This document shows positions 53,381-61,937 of a stretch of DNA of 64,000 nucleotides, piece by piece (position 1 is the stretch's first letter; each line of letters opens with the position of its first letter). Below the pieces are notes generated by a model, which saw only the letters and a list, made by a program, of their open reading frames with translations, did no database searches and was not told where the DNA came from. The translations under genes were made by a program, and so were the position numbers. Source of the stretch: Allohahella marinimesophila (lineage in GTDB: Bacteria; Pseudomonadota; Gammaproteobacteria; Pseudomonadales; Oleiphilaceae); NCBI RefSeq assembly GCF_039538005.1, contig NZ_BAABBO010000007.1, positions 558,001-622,000 of the forward strand, in the 5' to 3' direction.

Positions 53381-56300
53381 ATGCCTAAATTTGCAAAATC
53401 CTCTCCGGCCCTTCGTCCCCGGGCCAAGACTTTTAGTCCGCTTTTAACTATATTGCCTGTAAGCATTTTTACCATGCTGCTCCTCAGTGCCTGTTCGGCG
53501 CTGCCCGGCGGGTCGACACAGGCCGGCGACGGAGCCGCTTCGGATTCAACTCACGAGCAGCGGACTGACATGATTGAAAAAAGCCCGAACGACTCGAGAG
53601 ATTATCGCAGCTTGAGCCTGCCGAATGGCCTGCAGGTTCTGCTGATCTCGGACCCCACCACCGACAAGGCCGCCGCGGCAATGGACGTGCATGTGGGCAG
53701 CGAGAATGACCCGGTCGACAGACAGGGCCTTGCACACTTCCTTGAGCACATGCTTTTTCTGGGTACCGAAAAATATCCAGATGCGGACGCTTATCAGAAG
53801 TACATCAATCAGCACGGCGGCTCGCACAACGCCAGCACCAGCCTGAGCCACACCAATTATTTCTTCGATATCGACAAGCAGTTTCTTGCACCGGCGCTCG
53901 ATCGCTTTTCGCAGCAGTTTACCGCGCCGTTGTTTACCGCCGAATATGTCGAGCGTGAAAAGAACGCAGTCAATTCTGAGTACAGCGCAAAGCTCAAGGA
54001 TGATGGACGTCGCTTCTTCGGCGTCTTGAAGGAGACGATCAACCAGGCGCACCCAATGTCTAAATTCGCGGTGGGCTCTCTTAATACACTTGAAGATCGT
54101 GACGGTTCTACGATCCGTGACGAGTTGCTGAAATTCTATGCAGAACATTATCGCGCCGACCAGATGCGGCTCGTCGTCCTTGGCACCGAGCCGCTCGACG
54201 AACTGGAAGCGATGGTCAAGCCGCTATTCGAACCGGTACCGGCTAAACCCTCTCTTGAGCACCTCGAAGCTTCAAGCGAGCCTGGTCTTTCACCCGATAC
54301 GCGACCGCTCGATGTCCCGGACGAGCGAGCCCTAGAGCAGCGCTTCCTGACAGATACCGAGACTCCTGCGCTGGTGCGCATAGAACCCTTTCGCGAGCGA
54401 CGGTCTCTCACACTGTTATTCGACGTGCCATCTACGCTGCCGCACTACCAGACCAAGCCACTCTACTATCTGACTTACCTGATAGGACATGAGGGTGAAG
54501 GTAGCCTGCTCTCTGCACTCAAGGCCCGACAGCTGGCTGAAGGCCTCTCGGCGGGCATCTTCATCAACGCTGATCAGCGGGCGCTGTTGAGCATCTCGGT
54601 GAATCTCACCAAGCAGGGTGTCGACGAGCATGACGCCGTCATTGCGGGTATTTTCGAATACGTCGAGCTGATTCGTGAAAAAGGTATTGAAGCGTGGCGC
54701 TTCCAGGAACAGCAGCGAATGATGGAGCTGGCCTTCAAGTTTCAGGAGAAGTCAGCACCGATTCATCTGGTCAGTTCACTCGCTGGCCGTCTGCATGATT
54801 TCGATCCAGCCATCGTGCTGTCTGCGCCCTACACGCTCGACAAGTTCGACGCTGAACTCATCCGCGAATATGCCGAGCAGATCGTGCCGGAGAACATGCT
54901 GGCATTGCTGACGGCACCAGATCAGCAGGGACTCGACAAGCTTGAACAGTGGTATCAGGTGCCCTATTCGGTGCACCAGCTCACGGCTACCGATCTTGCC
55001 CTCTATAATAGTGGCACTAGCGAGGACAAGGCAGCGAGTACTGACGAAATACTCGCCGTCAGTGACCTTCTAGCCTTGCCTGGGCGCAACAGTTTCATAC
55101 CAGACAGACTTGATCTGCTGGCAGACGCTGACTCGGAAAAGCCGAAGCGGCTGATCGAGCGTCCCGGCATGGACACCTGGTATGCCAAGGATACGAGCTT
55201 TGGCTCGCCCAAGGCCAGCTTGTACGTATCCCTGCAGTCGCCGGTGGCGAACGCATCGGTTCGAGACCTCGTGATGACCGAAATGCTGGTCAGCCTGACT
55301 GAGGACAAGCTCAACGAATATACCTACGAAGCCTACGTCGCCGGGCTCGATTTCAAGCTTTACAAGCATGTCCGCGGCCTAACCTTGCGTATCGACGGAT
55401 ATAGCGACAAGCAATATGTACTGGTGGAAAAGGTGCTCAGTACGCTGGCGGGCCTGAAAATCGATCCGGTGAGATTCAGTCAGATCAAGAAGGAAATTCT
55501 CCGCAGCCTGAGAAACGCCGAGCAGAGCAAGCCTTTTGAACGCATTGCCACCCGATCACGACGCACGCTGTTACAACCGGCCTGGGACGAGAAGGAACAG
55601 GCCGCGGCACTTGAGGCCGTGTCGGCAGAAGACATGAAGCCCTTTGCTGATCGTTTCCTCAGTGAACTGCATGCAACGATCCTGGCGCACGGTAACGTGA
55701 CCAGAGACCAGGCCATTGCCGCGTCTGAAGTCGTTCAGAACATCCTTCTGGAAGATGCCACACCGGTTTCGGTGGAAAAGAGCAGGATAGTCGATATCAC
55801 CGATGCGCGATATCACGCCCGCGAACAGACGCAACACCCCGACTGGGCTTATCTCTATTACGTACAGGGCCCCTCGCGCAGCTACCAGCATCGCGCGCAG
55901 TTCGGCCTGCTGGCGCAGATGATGAGCACGCCTTACTACAACAGGGTGCGCACAAAAAAGCAGATGGGGTACGTCGTCTTCGCCACGCCTTTCACACTGC
56001 TTGAAGTGCCGGGTCTGGCGTTTATTGTGCAGTCGCCCAGTCATCGGCCGGTGGAAATTCACGCCGAAACCACCGCCTTTCTTGACGAGTTTGCCGACAA
56101 CCTCGATAGCATGAGCGAAAAGGATTTCGAGCAGCATAAGGCCGCTCTCGTGACCAGGCTGCTTGAGAAGGACAAGACACTGGAGCAACGCTCCGACCGG
56201 TACTGGACCGAAATCGATATTGGCAATGAAGACTTCGATACCACGAAGCAGATCGCCGAGACGGTCAGTGCGTTAAACAAGGCCGACGTGCTGGCGTACT

Positions 56301-56491
56301 ACCAGACTCATTTCGTGGAGTCGCCAGAAGGACTGCTGTTTTATGCCGAGCCTGAAGCTTCGACAGCGCCAGAAGCCGCTGCCCTCGATTCAGCAGGGGC
56401 TGAGTTGCCGTGGCCGCCAAAGGACATGACAGCGCTGCCAGCGAAACAAGCGTTCGTCGAGCAGAATGCCCTTTTCAATACTGGCGAGTAG
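53381..56491 (+). CDS. M16 family insulinase-like metalloprotease (pitrilysin type), lipoprotein
   Basis: A 1036-residue protein of the protease III/insulysin group. The inverted zinc motif HFLEH is at 119-123 (GLAHFLEHMLFLGTEKYPD), with the distal Glu in YVEREKNAVNSEY. The four M16 domains are covered, including the RTKKQMGYVVFATPF segment in the C-terminal half. Unlike soluble periplasmic pitrilysin it has a long N-terminal basic region, a hydrophobic stretch and lipobox LLSAC (about residues 35-39), so it should be membrane-anchored. It probably degrades peptides in the periplasm. It stands alone, convergent with sbcB (18-base gap without a terminator). Confidence 0.92.
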   Translation: MPKFAKSSPALRPRAKTFSPLLTILPVSIFTMLLLSACSALPGGSTQAGDGAASDSTHEQRTDMIEKSPNDSRDYRSLSLPNGLQVLLISDPTTDKAAAAMDVHVGSENDPVDRQGLAHFLEHMLFLGTEKYPDADAYQKYINQHGGSHNASTSLSHTNYFFDIDKQFLAPALDRFSQQFTAPLFTAEYVEREKNAVNSEYSAKLKDDGRRFFGVLKETINQAHPMSKFAVGSLNTLEDRDGSTIRDELLKFYAEHYRADQMRLVVLGTEPLDELEAMVKPLFEPVPAKPSLEHLEASSEPGLSPDTRPLDVPDERALEQRFLTDTETPALVRIEPFRERRSLTLLFDVPSTLPHYQTKPLYYLTYLIGHEGEGSLLSALKARQLAEGLSAGIFINADQRALLSISVNLTKQGVDEHDAVIAGIFEYVELIREKGIEAWRFQEQQRMMELAFKFQEKSAPIHLVSSLAGRLHDFDPAIVLSAPYTLDKFDAELIREYAEQIVPENMLALLTAPDQQGLDKLEQWYQVPYSVHQLTATDLALYNSGTSEDKAASTDEILAVSDLLALPGRNSFIPDRLDLLADADSEKPKRLIERPGMDTWYAKDTSFGSPKASLYVSLQSPVANASVRDLVMTEMLVSLTEDKLNEYTYEAYVAGLDFKLYKHVRGLTLRIDGYSDKQYVLVEKVLSTLAGLKIDPVRFSQIKKEILRSLRNAEQSKPFERIATRSRRTLLQPAWDEKEQAAALEAVSAEDMKPFADRFLSELHATILAHGNVTRDQAIAASEVVQNILLEDATPVSVEKSRIVDITDARYHAREQTQHPDWAYLYYVQGPSRSYQHRAQFGLLAQMMSTPYYNRVRTKKQMGYVVFATPFTLLEVPGLAFIVQSPSHRPVEIHAETTAFLDEFADNLDSMSEKDFEQHKAALVTRLLEKDKTLEQRSDRYWTEIDIGNEDFDTTKQIAETVSALNKADVLAYYQTHFVESPEGLLFYAEPEASTAPEAAALDSAGAELPWPPKDMTALPAKQAFVEQNALFNTGE

Positions 56492-56509
56492 TCTCAATTG
56501 AGTCGGAGT

Positions 56510-58069
56510 TCAATACTCCGGCTCAATATCGTCCACCAGCGCTTCGCCATAGATCTTGAGCTCTTCGAGAATTTCGATTTTATCCGGATCCGCCTTGTGC
56601 TGCATGGCGAGCGCTTCCAGTGCCTGGAAATAGGTCTCTAGTGTGAGCGTACGGTTGTCGGCGCCATGGTGCAGTCGCTGCACCCGGTAGTTCGACCAGC
56701 GCGCGTGCTCCGATTCACTCAGTAGTTCAGGAAAATTGCGAGCCTTGAAGCGGAGACAGAGATCAGGCAGCCGTTCATCGGCAAACCTGAGTGCATCCAG
56801 ATCGATGCTGGCCATGCTGGCGGGTTCCTGACCAGTGGCGAGGGCAAACAGGCCACCTCGGAAGGCGTCAAGCATCTGCCGGTCGTTGGCACTGAGAAAG
56901 CCACCGCTGTACAGGCTACTCTCGGCTTCAGGGCTTCGCGTCTGCGTCCTTTCCTGCTGAAATAGTTCGGCAATTTTGCCCTCTACAAGCGCCCTGTTGG
57001 CCTGCAGCACCTTCATTCGACGGCGCATGGCGTCGAGTTGCGGCAGCAGTTCAGCTACCCGCGCCTCCGGCAGGCTCTTGAGAATCGACACCGGAGCGAG
57101 CATCGGCACACGATTGCATTTCAGTTGCACGAGGCCCGGGCGCTTTCCGTTTGCACCCAGCTGAGCCTCCGGCATATACATCAACTCCAACAAACGTTCG
57201 CTGCTCTCTGCCAGGAGCGTATCAGGCTCAGCATTGAGGTCGAAGCAAATGATGCAGGCTTTCTGTTGGGGATGAATGGCGAGCGGAACCAGCAAGGCAG
57301 TACAACTACGCTCGGCGCCATACTCGGCGCCAAAATGAAGAAATGCCGTGGTAAAACACGGCGTCAGCTGCGCCTGGACAAAGTGTTTGTCGCGCAACTT
57401 GAGCGCCCACTCGAACAGTTTCGGCTGCGCTGACTTCAGCAGGCGTGCGAGGGCAAGTGTGGCATTCACATCGGCCAGTGCGTCATGGGCGCCGGTATGT
57501 TCGATACCGTTGGCGGCGGTAAGGTGTTCGAGCCGGAAGCTGGTCCTCCCCTGATCGTTTTGCGGCCAGTGGATGCCTTCGGGCCTGAGCGCTTTCGCCA
57601 TCCTGACGACATTGATCAGGTCAAAGCGACTGTTGCCGTTCTGCCACTCCCGAGCGTAGGGATCGAACAGATTGCGCCAGGCTGAAAATCGGGTGACTTC
57701 ATCATCAAAAGCCAGGCTGTTGTAGCCAACGACGCAAGTTTCAGGCACCGACATGATCTCCAGTACGCGCTGCATGAATGCCGCCTCAGGTTCACCTTCA
57801 GCCAGCGCCCGTTGCGGTGTGATACCTGTAATCAGACAGGCTTCAGGCGCGGGCAGGTAGTCATCCGCCGGCTGTGAGAACCAGACCACTGGCTTCTCGA
57901 TCAAGTTCAGATGGCTGTCGGTACGAACGGCCGCAAATTGACACGGCCGATCGCGGGTCGGATCGGCACCGAAGGTTTCGTAGTCGTGCCAGAGAAAGGT
58001 GTCCTGTTGAGTCAAGATAAGGCCCTGGTTGGGTAAAGCGCCGGACGCGCTCGAAAATGTGGCATGCAA
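56510..58069 (-). CDS. sbcB: Exodeoxyribonuclease I
   Basis: A 519-residue 3'-5' single-strand DNA exonuclease used in recombination and mismatch repair. Exo motifs are FLWHDYETFGADP (Asp/Glu), VGYNSLAFDDEV, and GAHDALADVNATLAL. The SH3-like and C-terminal ExoI regions are present, with NRVPMLAP-type segment CNRVPMLAPVSILK and the end RLHHGADNRTLTLETYFQAL. The first 25 residues before the catalytic domain vary between species, so the start at ATG 58069 is not certain; only a weak ribosome site is seen. Confidence 0.95.
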   Translation of the reverse strand: MHATFSSASGALPNQGLILTQQDTFLWHDYETFGADPTRDRPCQFAAVRTDSHLNLIEKPVVWFSQPADDYLPAPEACLITGITPQRALAEGEPEAAFMQRVLEIMSVPETCVVGYNSLAFDDEVTRFSAWRNLFDPYAREWQNGNSRFDLINVVRMAKALRPEGIHWPQNDQGRTSFRLEHLTAANGIEHTGAHDALADVNATLALARLLKSAQPKLFEWALKLRDKHFVQAQLTPCFTTAFLHFGAEYGAERSCTALLVPLAIHPQQKACIICFDLNAEPDTLLAESSERLLELMYMPEAQLGANGKRPGLVQLKCNRVPMLAPVSILKSLPEARVAELLPQLDAMRRRMKVLQANRALVEGKIAELFQQERTQTRSPEAESSLYSGGFLSANDRQMLDAFRGGLFALATGQEPASMASIDLDALRFADERLPDLCLRFKARNFPELLSESEHARWSNYRVQRLHHGADNRTLTLETYFQALEALAMQHKADPDKIEILEELKIYGEALVDDIEPEY

Positions 58070-58181
58070 TCTGCTTCACTTCGCTGAAGAGCTCAATTAG
58101 AGCTAAAACTGGCAGGCTTTTGCCACGACCCACCTGGCGTCGATAGGCCTGCACAGCGCAAGCGGACAAGAGACAGCATGT

Positions 58182-58898
58182 ATGGGACTGATACAGACAT
58201 TACTAAGCGAAGGCTACCGCGCTTATCAGGACAAGAAAAGCCCTGCCAGCACAGCAGCGGCTGGTGGCCCCTCAGCGCAGGCGGCTAATGCGGCCAAGGC
58301 AGGTGGCGGAGCAACTGTGGTCGAAGGCTTGCAGCGCAGCGACGACAGCAGCCGCAGCACTGTGCCGGGCCGTTATCTTCGGGTAACCCTGCAACAGGCA
58401 GGCGCAGATATTGCGCCTGAAACCTTTGCCATCCAGAATCTGCTGCGGCAGAAACTGTCGGAACATGGCATTCCTGGCAATACCCCCATTGCGCTGGAAC
58501 GCCATGAAGACGGCAAATTTGCGCTGCTGGGTCCCTTACCGGACGCATTGAAAACCCGCATTGCCGACGAATTCAACCAGTCTTCAGAATTGAAGCAGGT
58601 ATTCGTGAAACTGAGCACGCATACCCCGACCTTCGAATATCTGCGTAACAACCTGCGGCTACAAAGTGCCTATGGCTCGGAAAACCCGGTATTCAGCAGT
58701 CTGCTGAGCGAACAGAGCACACATAACTCACTTCCCGACCTGACCACGCGGCTGGATCAATTGCGTCGCTTGCAGGCTAAGGAAGCCACCTCCCGCCCAG
58801 TGGCTCAGCCAGATGCGAAAGACCCCGGTGCGGCTGTTGATCTCGCCAGCGAACAGGCTTTGATGCGTCAGCGCTTCGCCGTCAGCATCAACGCCTAA
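58182..58898 (+). CDS. Unknown protein, 238 residues
   Basis: I do not recognise this protein. It starts MGLIQTLLSEGYRAYQDKK, followed by an Ala/Gly/Ser-rich linker (about 22-60), a folded-looking region (about 60-165) with YLRVTLQQAGADIAPETFAI, a segment LSEHGIPGNTPIALERHEDG and FEYLRNNLRLQSAYG, and a Gln/Leu-rich helical C terminus. No signal peptide, membrane helix or metal site is evident. It has normal codon use for the window and no antisense competitor, so I take it as a real gene. It stands between divergent sbcB and convergent yciO, without an obvious partner. Confidence 0.75.
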   Translation: MGLIQTLLSEGYRAYQDKKSPASTAAAGGPSAQAANAAKAGGGATVVEGLQRSDDSSRSTVPGRYLRVTLQQAGADIAPETFAIQNLLRQKLSEHGIPGNTPIALERHEDGKFALLGPLPDALKTRIADEFNQSSELKQVFVKLSTHTPTFEYLRNNLRLQSAYGSENPVFSSLLSEQSTHNSLPDLTTRLDQLRRLQAKEATSRPVAQPDAKDPGAAVDLASEQALMRQRFAVSINA

Positions 58899-58907
58899 CG
58901 TTTTATA

Positions 58908-58923
58908 AGGCGGCAAACCGCCT
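58908..58923. terminator. Short hairpin, possible weak terminator
   Basis: AGGCGG-CAAA-CCGCCT lies between the unknown protein (+) and yciO (-) and touches the yciO stop codon. It lacks a T-run on either strand, so intrinsic termination is doubtful. Confidence 0.35.
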
Positions 58924-59546
58924 CATAGATTGAGGTGGGTAACGTCGCCTGCTCCCTGCCGGATGACCTCCGGCACTTCATCGAGCAGACTCACGACTGT
59001 AGTCGACTCAAAGCCACAGAACCCACCGTCGATAATGAGATCGACCTGATGCTCAAGTGTCGCCCGAATATCGTAGGGATCCGTTTGTGGTGCCGTCTCG
59101 CCAGGCAGAATCAGCGTTGAACTCATGATGGGCTCCCCGAGTTCTTCGAGGATGCTGCTGGCGATCGCATTATCGGGAATGCGGATGCCGATCTGTCGCC
59201 GCTTGGGGTGCAGGAGACGGCGTGGCACCTCGCTGGTCGCTGACAGCAGAAAGGTAAATGGCCCAGGCGTCGCCCGCTTGATGAGCCGGTACTGCTGGTT
59301 ATCCACCTTGGCGTACAGCGCAATTTCTGAAAGATCCTTACAGACCAGCGTAAAGTTGTGCTTGTCATCGAGGCGACGAATAGTACGAATCCGCTCGCTG
59401 GCCTGCTTGTCTCCAATAGCGCAACCAAGCGCATAGCCGGAGTCAGTCGGATAGACGATAACACCGCCGGATCTGAGAATGTCGACAACCTGCTTCACCA
59501 GCCGATGCTGCGGGTTCTCCGGATGAATCTGAAAGAACTGGCTCAT
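58923..59546 (-). CDS. yciO: YciO/Sua5-TsaC family protein
   Basis: A 207-residue protein of the YrdC-fold family that includes threonylcarbamoyl-AMP synthases. Segments GGVIVYPTDSGYALGCAIGD, KRATPGPFTFLLSA, QIGIRIPDNAIASSILEELG and the C-terminal DLIIDGGFCGFESTTVVSL are typical of the YciO branch rather than TsaC proper, so it may not be the main tRNA t6A enzyme. I start at ATG 59546 with AGGA eight bases upstream. It begins four bases after bolA, with which it should form an operon. Confidence 0.92.
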   Translation of the reverse strand: MSQFFQIHPENPQHRLVKQVVDILRSGGVIVYPTDSGYALGCAIGDKQASERIRTIRRLDDKHNFTLVCKDLSEIALYAKVDNQQYRLIKRATPGPFTFLLSATSEVPRRLLHPKRRQIGIRIPDNAIASSILEELGEPIMSSTLILPGETAPQTDPYDIRATLEHQVDLIIDGGFCGFESTTVVSLLDEVPEVIRQGAGDVTHLNL

Positions 59547-59550
59547 CAGT

Positions 59551-59889
59551 TCAATCCTGCCGCACGTCGGGGTTGGCACCAGCTTTACCGCCCATGCAAT
59601 CAGGAGACTCGGGAACACCCTGCTCTTCAGCCCACTCTTCCGGAGTGAAGGTATGCAGGGCCAGCGCGTGCACTCCGCCTGGCGCCATGAATTCTTTCAA
59701 TTCGCCATAGACCAGCTGATGCCGTTTCACTGCGTTCAGATCGCCAAAGCGCTCACTGACCAGTGTCAGCCTGAAATGCGTTTCACTGCCAGGCGGAACG
59801 TTGTGCTTGTAGCTTTCATTGATCAGCTCGGCGTGTGCCGGACTGAAACGGTCGGTGACCCGGCCGTGTATTGCCTGCTCGGTATTCAT
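59551..59889 (-). CDS. bolA: BolA family protein
   Basis: A 112-residue BolA protein. The fold is recognisable from ELINESYKHNVPPGSETHF (with the family His), LTLVSERFGDLNAVKRHQLV and GGVHALALHTFTPEEW, ending in an extra, probably disordered 20-residue tail. BolA proteins pair with monothiol glutaredoxins in Fe-S handling and affect cell shape and stress responses; no glutaredoxin is nearby. The ATG at 59889 has GGAGAG eight bases upstream. Confidence 0.94.
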   Translation of the reverse strand: MNTEQAIHGRVTDRFSPAHAELINESYKHNVPPGSETHFRLTLVSERFGDLNAVKRHQLVYGELKEFMAPGGVHALALHTFTPEEWAEEQGVPESPDCMGGKAGANPDVRQD

Positions 59890-60016
59890 TGCTGCTCTCC
59901 AGAGTCAGAACGATAAACAAGGGTGACGCTGCCGACTGACTACTGCAACACCATGCAAAATTGGAGTTTTATGCCAGACTTATTGCACAAGCAGCCCGCA
60001 GACCGATCAGTATCAA

Positions 60017-60757
60017 ATGAGCATTATACTACTCGAAGACGATCAAGGCATCGCTGATAATGTTCGCGCCACGCTGGCGACGAACGGGATCAGCTGTCAG
60101 CATTTCTCCGATGGCGAGCGTTTCCTCTATGCAGCGCTGAACCGTACATGGGATCTTGCCATCATGGACTGGCAGCTGCCCGGTCGTAGCGGTATCGAGG
60201 TGCTGAAGGATCTTCGCGGTAGACAGCGCTGGCCCATGCCGGTCCTGTTCCTGACCCAGCGGGACGACGAGAGCGACATTGTGATGGCCCTCGACGCTGG
60301 CGCCGATGACTACATGATCAAGCCCCCACGCAAAGGCGAGCTCTGCGCCAGAGTTCGCGCCTTGTGCCGTCGCGGAAGCCATGTGCAGGACGACACTCGA
60401 GACCAGAGCAGCCATTTCGGTTGCTACAGTCTGAATGTCGAAGCCGGCACAGTCTCTTTCAAGGGTCAGACGCCGCCACTCACCGATATGGACTTCAAGC
60501 TGGCCCGCTTCATGTTCGAGAACTGCAACCGACTACTGACCCGGGAGTATCTGCTCGAACAGATCTGGGGCCTCAGAGGCGGCCTGAAAACTCGTACCGT
60601 CGATACTCATATCAGCAAATTGCGCCGCCTACTCCAGCTTTATCCGGAAAACGGTTTTCGGGTCAAAACCGTGTATCAGCGTGGCTACAGGCTGGAGTCG
60701 GTAGACAGCTCCACGCCAGCAGACGCCAACTTGCCTGCCGACAACCCAGTCTCGTGA
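60017..60757 (+). CDS. OmpR-family response regulator
   Basis: A 246-residue two-component regulator. The receiver domain (1-120) has acidic residues in LLEDDQG, phospho-acceptor Asp51 in LAIMDWQLPG, Thr in VLFLTQRDDE and Lys in DYMIKPPRKGE. The winged-helix domain (about 135-235) ends in LTREYLLEQIWG, RTVDTHISKLRRLL and VKTVYQRGYRLE. Its last four bases overlap the GTG of the FecR-like gene (GTGA), and a CHASE2 histidine kinase follows, so regulator, FecR protein and kinase probably form one signalling unit. The target genes are unknown. Confidence 0.94.
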   Translation: MSIILLEDDQGIADNVRATLATNGISCQHFSDGERFLYAALNRTWDLAIMDWQLPGRSGIEVLKDLRGRQRWPMPVLFLTQRDDESDIVMALDAGADDYMIKPPRKGELCARVRALCRRGSHVQDDTRDQSSHFGCYSLNVEAGTVSFKGQTPPLTDMDFKLARFMFENCNRLLTREYLLEQIWGLRGGLKTRTVDTHISKLRRLLQLYPENGFRVKTVYQRGYRLESVDSSTPADANLPADNPVS

Positions 60758-61922
60758 TCACAACCCGCTTCAGATGTCGGCGACCGCCAGTACGGGTCCT
60801 GTGTGGCATGCTTCTGCTGCTAGGCAGCTGGCTCGTAGTTATTGCCCCCACTGCCGGTGCTGGCGAAGCACCAGATCACGCCATTGGGACAGTTGAAGGC
60901 GGAGACTGGTTGTATCCGATGACGCCGTCAGAGAGCCTGGAAATGGTCGGCAAGCGCTATCTTCAGGCACCATTTGCCTGGGTGGACCTGGTCAGACACA
61001 ACGCCCTGGGCGATGCGTTTGCCATTCCACCAGGCGCCACTATCCGCATTCCGCTCGAATGGCTCAGACACAGCCCCCGCCCCGCCACTCTCGCTGACAC
61101 CGAAGGCACAGTCTGGGTCTATCGCCGGGGTGAAACTCGCCGAGAAGCCGCGCGCTCGGGCCATCTTTTGAACGTCGGCGATCGCATCAAGGTCGAGAAG
61201 GCACCGCGAGGGTGCGCTTTGAAGACGGCTCACGCCTCAAGCTGGGACGAGAGGCGGACATCGAGTTCAACCAGCTCCGATTTTTTGGTGACTCCGGCAT
61301 GGTGGATACACGTCTGAGGCTACGCAAGGGGCGTGTCAAATCCGAGGTGCGTGACCGGGTCGGCCCCGACGGTCGGTATGAAATCCAGACACGTGAAGTC
61401 ACGGCTGCAGTCCGAGGCACCGTGTTCGTGCTTGAGCAAACGGTGAACAGTAGTCGCCTGGAGGTCCATGATGGCGCTGTTGCCCTGAAAAGGCTGGACA
61501 ATGAGACCAGGATATCGGCAGGAGATGGCGCAACTGTGACCACCACCGAAGGTGTGGTGGAAAAGGTGTTGCCGCGTATTGAGGGGATGAGCATCAGTCG
61601 CACCGGCACGTCAGCTGAAGCGCCTGTTTTTGCCGCCTGGGCAGAAGATCCTGGACATGGTTTCATCCGCTATCGCATCGCTCGAAAAGGGCTGGCGGAT
61701 AATAGCCATAGCTATCAATTGCTCGACACCGGTCTGAGCGACTCGAACCGACTGCGTCTGCCGGCTTCCGCCGAGGGCGTCTATCAGCTCACGCTCCAGG
61801 TCGTTGACCAACAGGGATTCAATGGTGTGCCTCAGCAATTCGAATTCAGGGTGGACAGCAAGGCACCGCAGCAGTTCGAGCTCAAATTGTCCGGCGGAGC
61901 GCCTGGCAAACGCATCTTATAA
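60754..61922 (+). pseudogene. LysM/FecR-domain periplasmic protein, frameshifted
   Basis: Two overlapping frames together encode one FecR protein. The first begins at GTG 60754 with a signal peptide (MLLLLGSWLVVIAPTAGAG), a LysM-like part (GDWLYPMTPSESLEMVGKRY) and LLNVGDRIKVEK, and would end at 61317. The second frame continues the FecR domain from about 61195 (GTARVRFEDGSRLKLGREAD, REVTAAVRGTVFVLEQ) to a stop at 61922. Adding one base near 61190-61200 restores a protein of about 389 residues. No slippery heptamer is visible there, so this is a true frameshift or a base missing from the sequence rather than programmed. FecR-type sensors bind periplasmic signals or peptidoglycan and often sit beside CHASE2 kinases. 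Confidence 0.8.
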
Positions 61923-61937
61923 GCCGTCACGAGCAAG

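Noticed and set aside
60364..60753. Upstream extension of the FecR-like frame into the response regulator gene
   Set aside because: It overlaps the regulator winged-helix domain in another frame; the GTG at 60754 with the GTGA overlap is the natural start.
61185..61205. Programmed -1 ribosomal frameshifting in the FecR gene
   Set aside because: No X-XXY-YYZ slippery heptamer and no obvious downstream pseudoknot at the frame change, so a mutation or sequence error is simpler.
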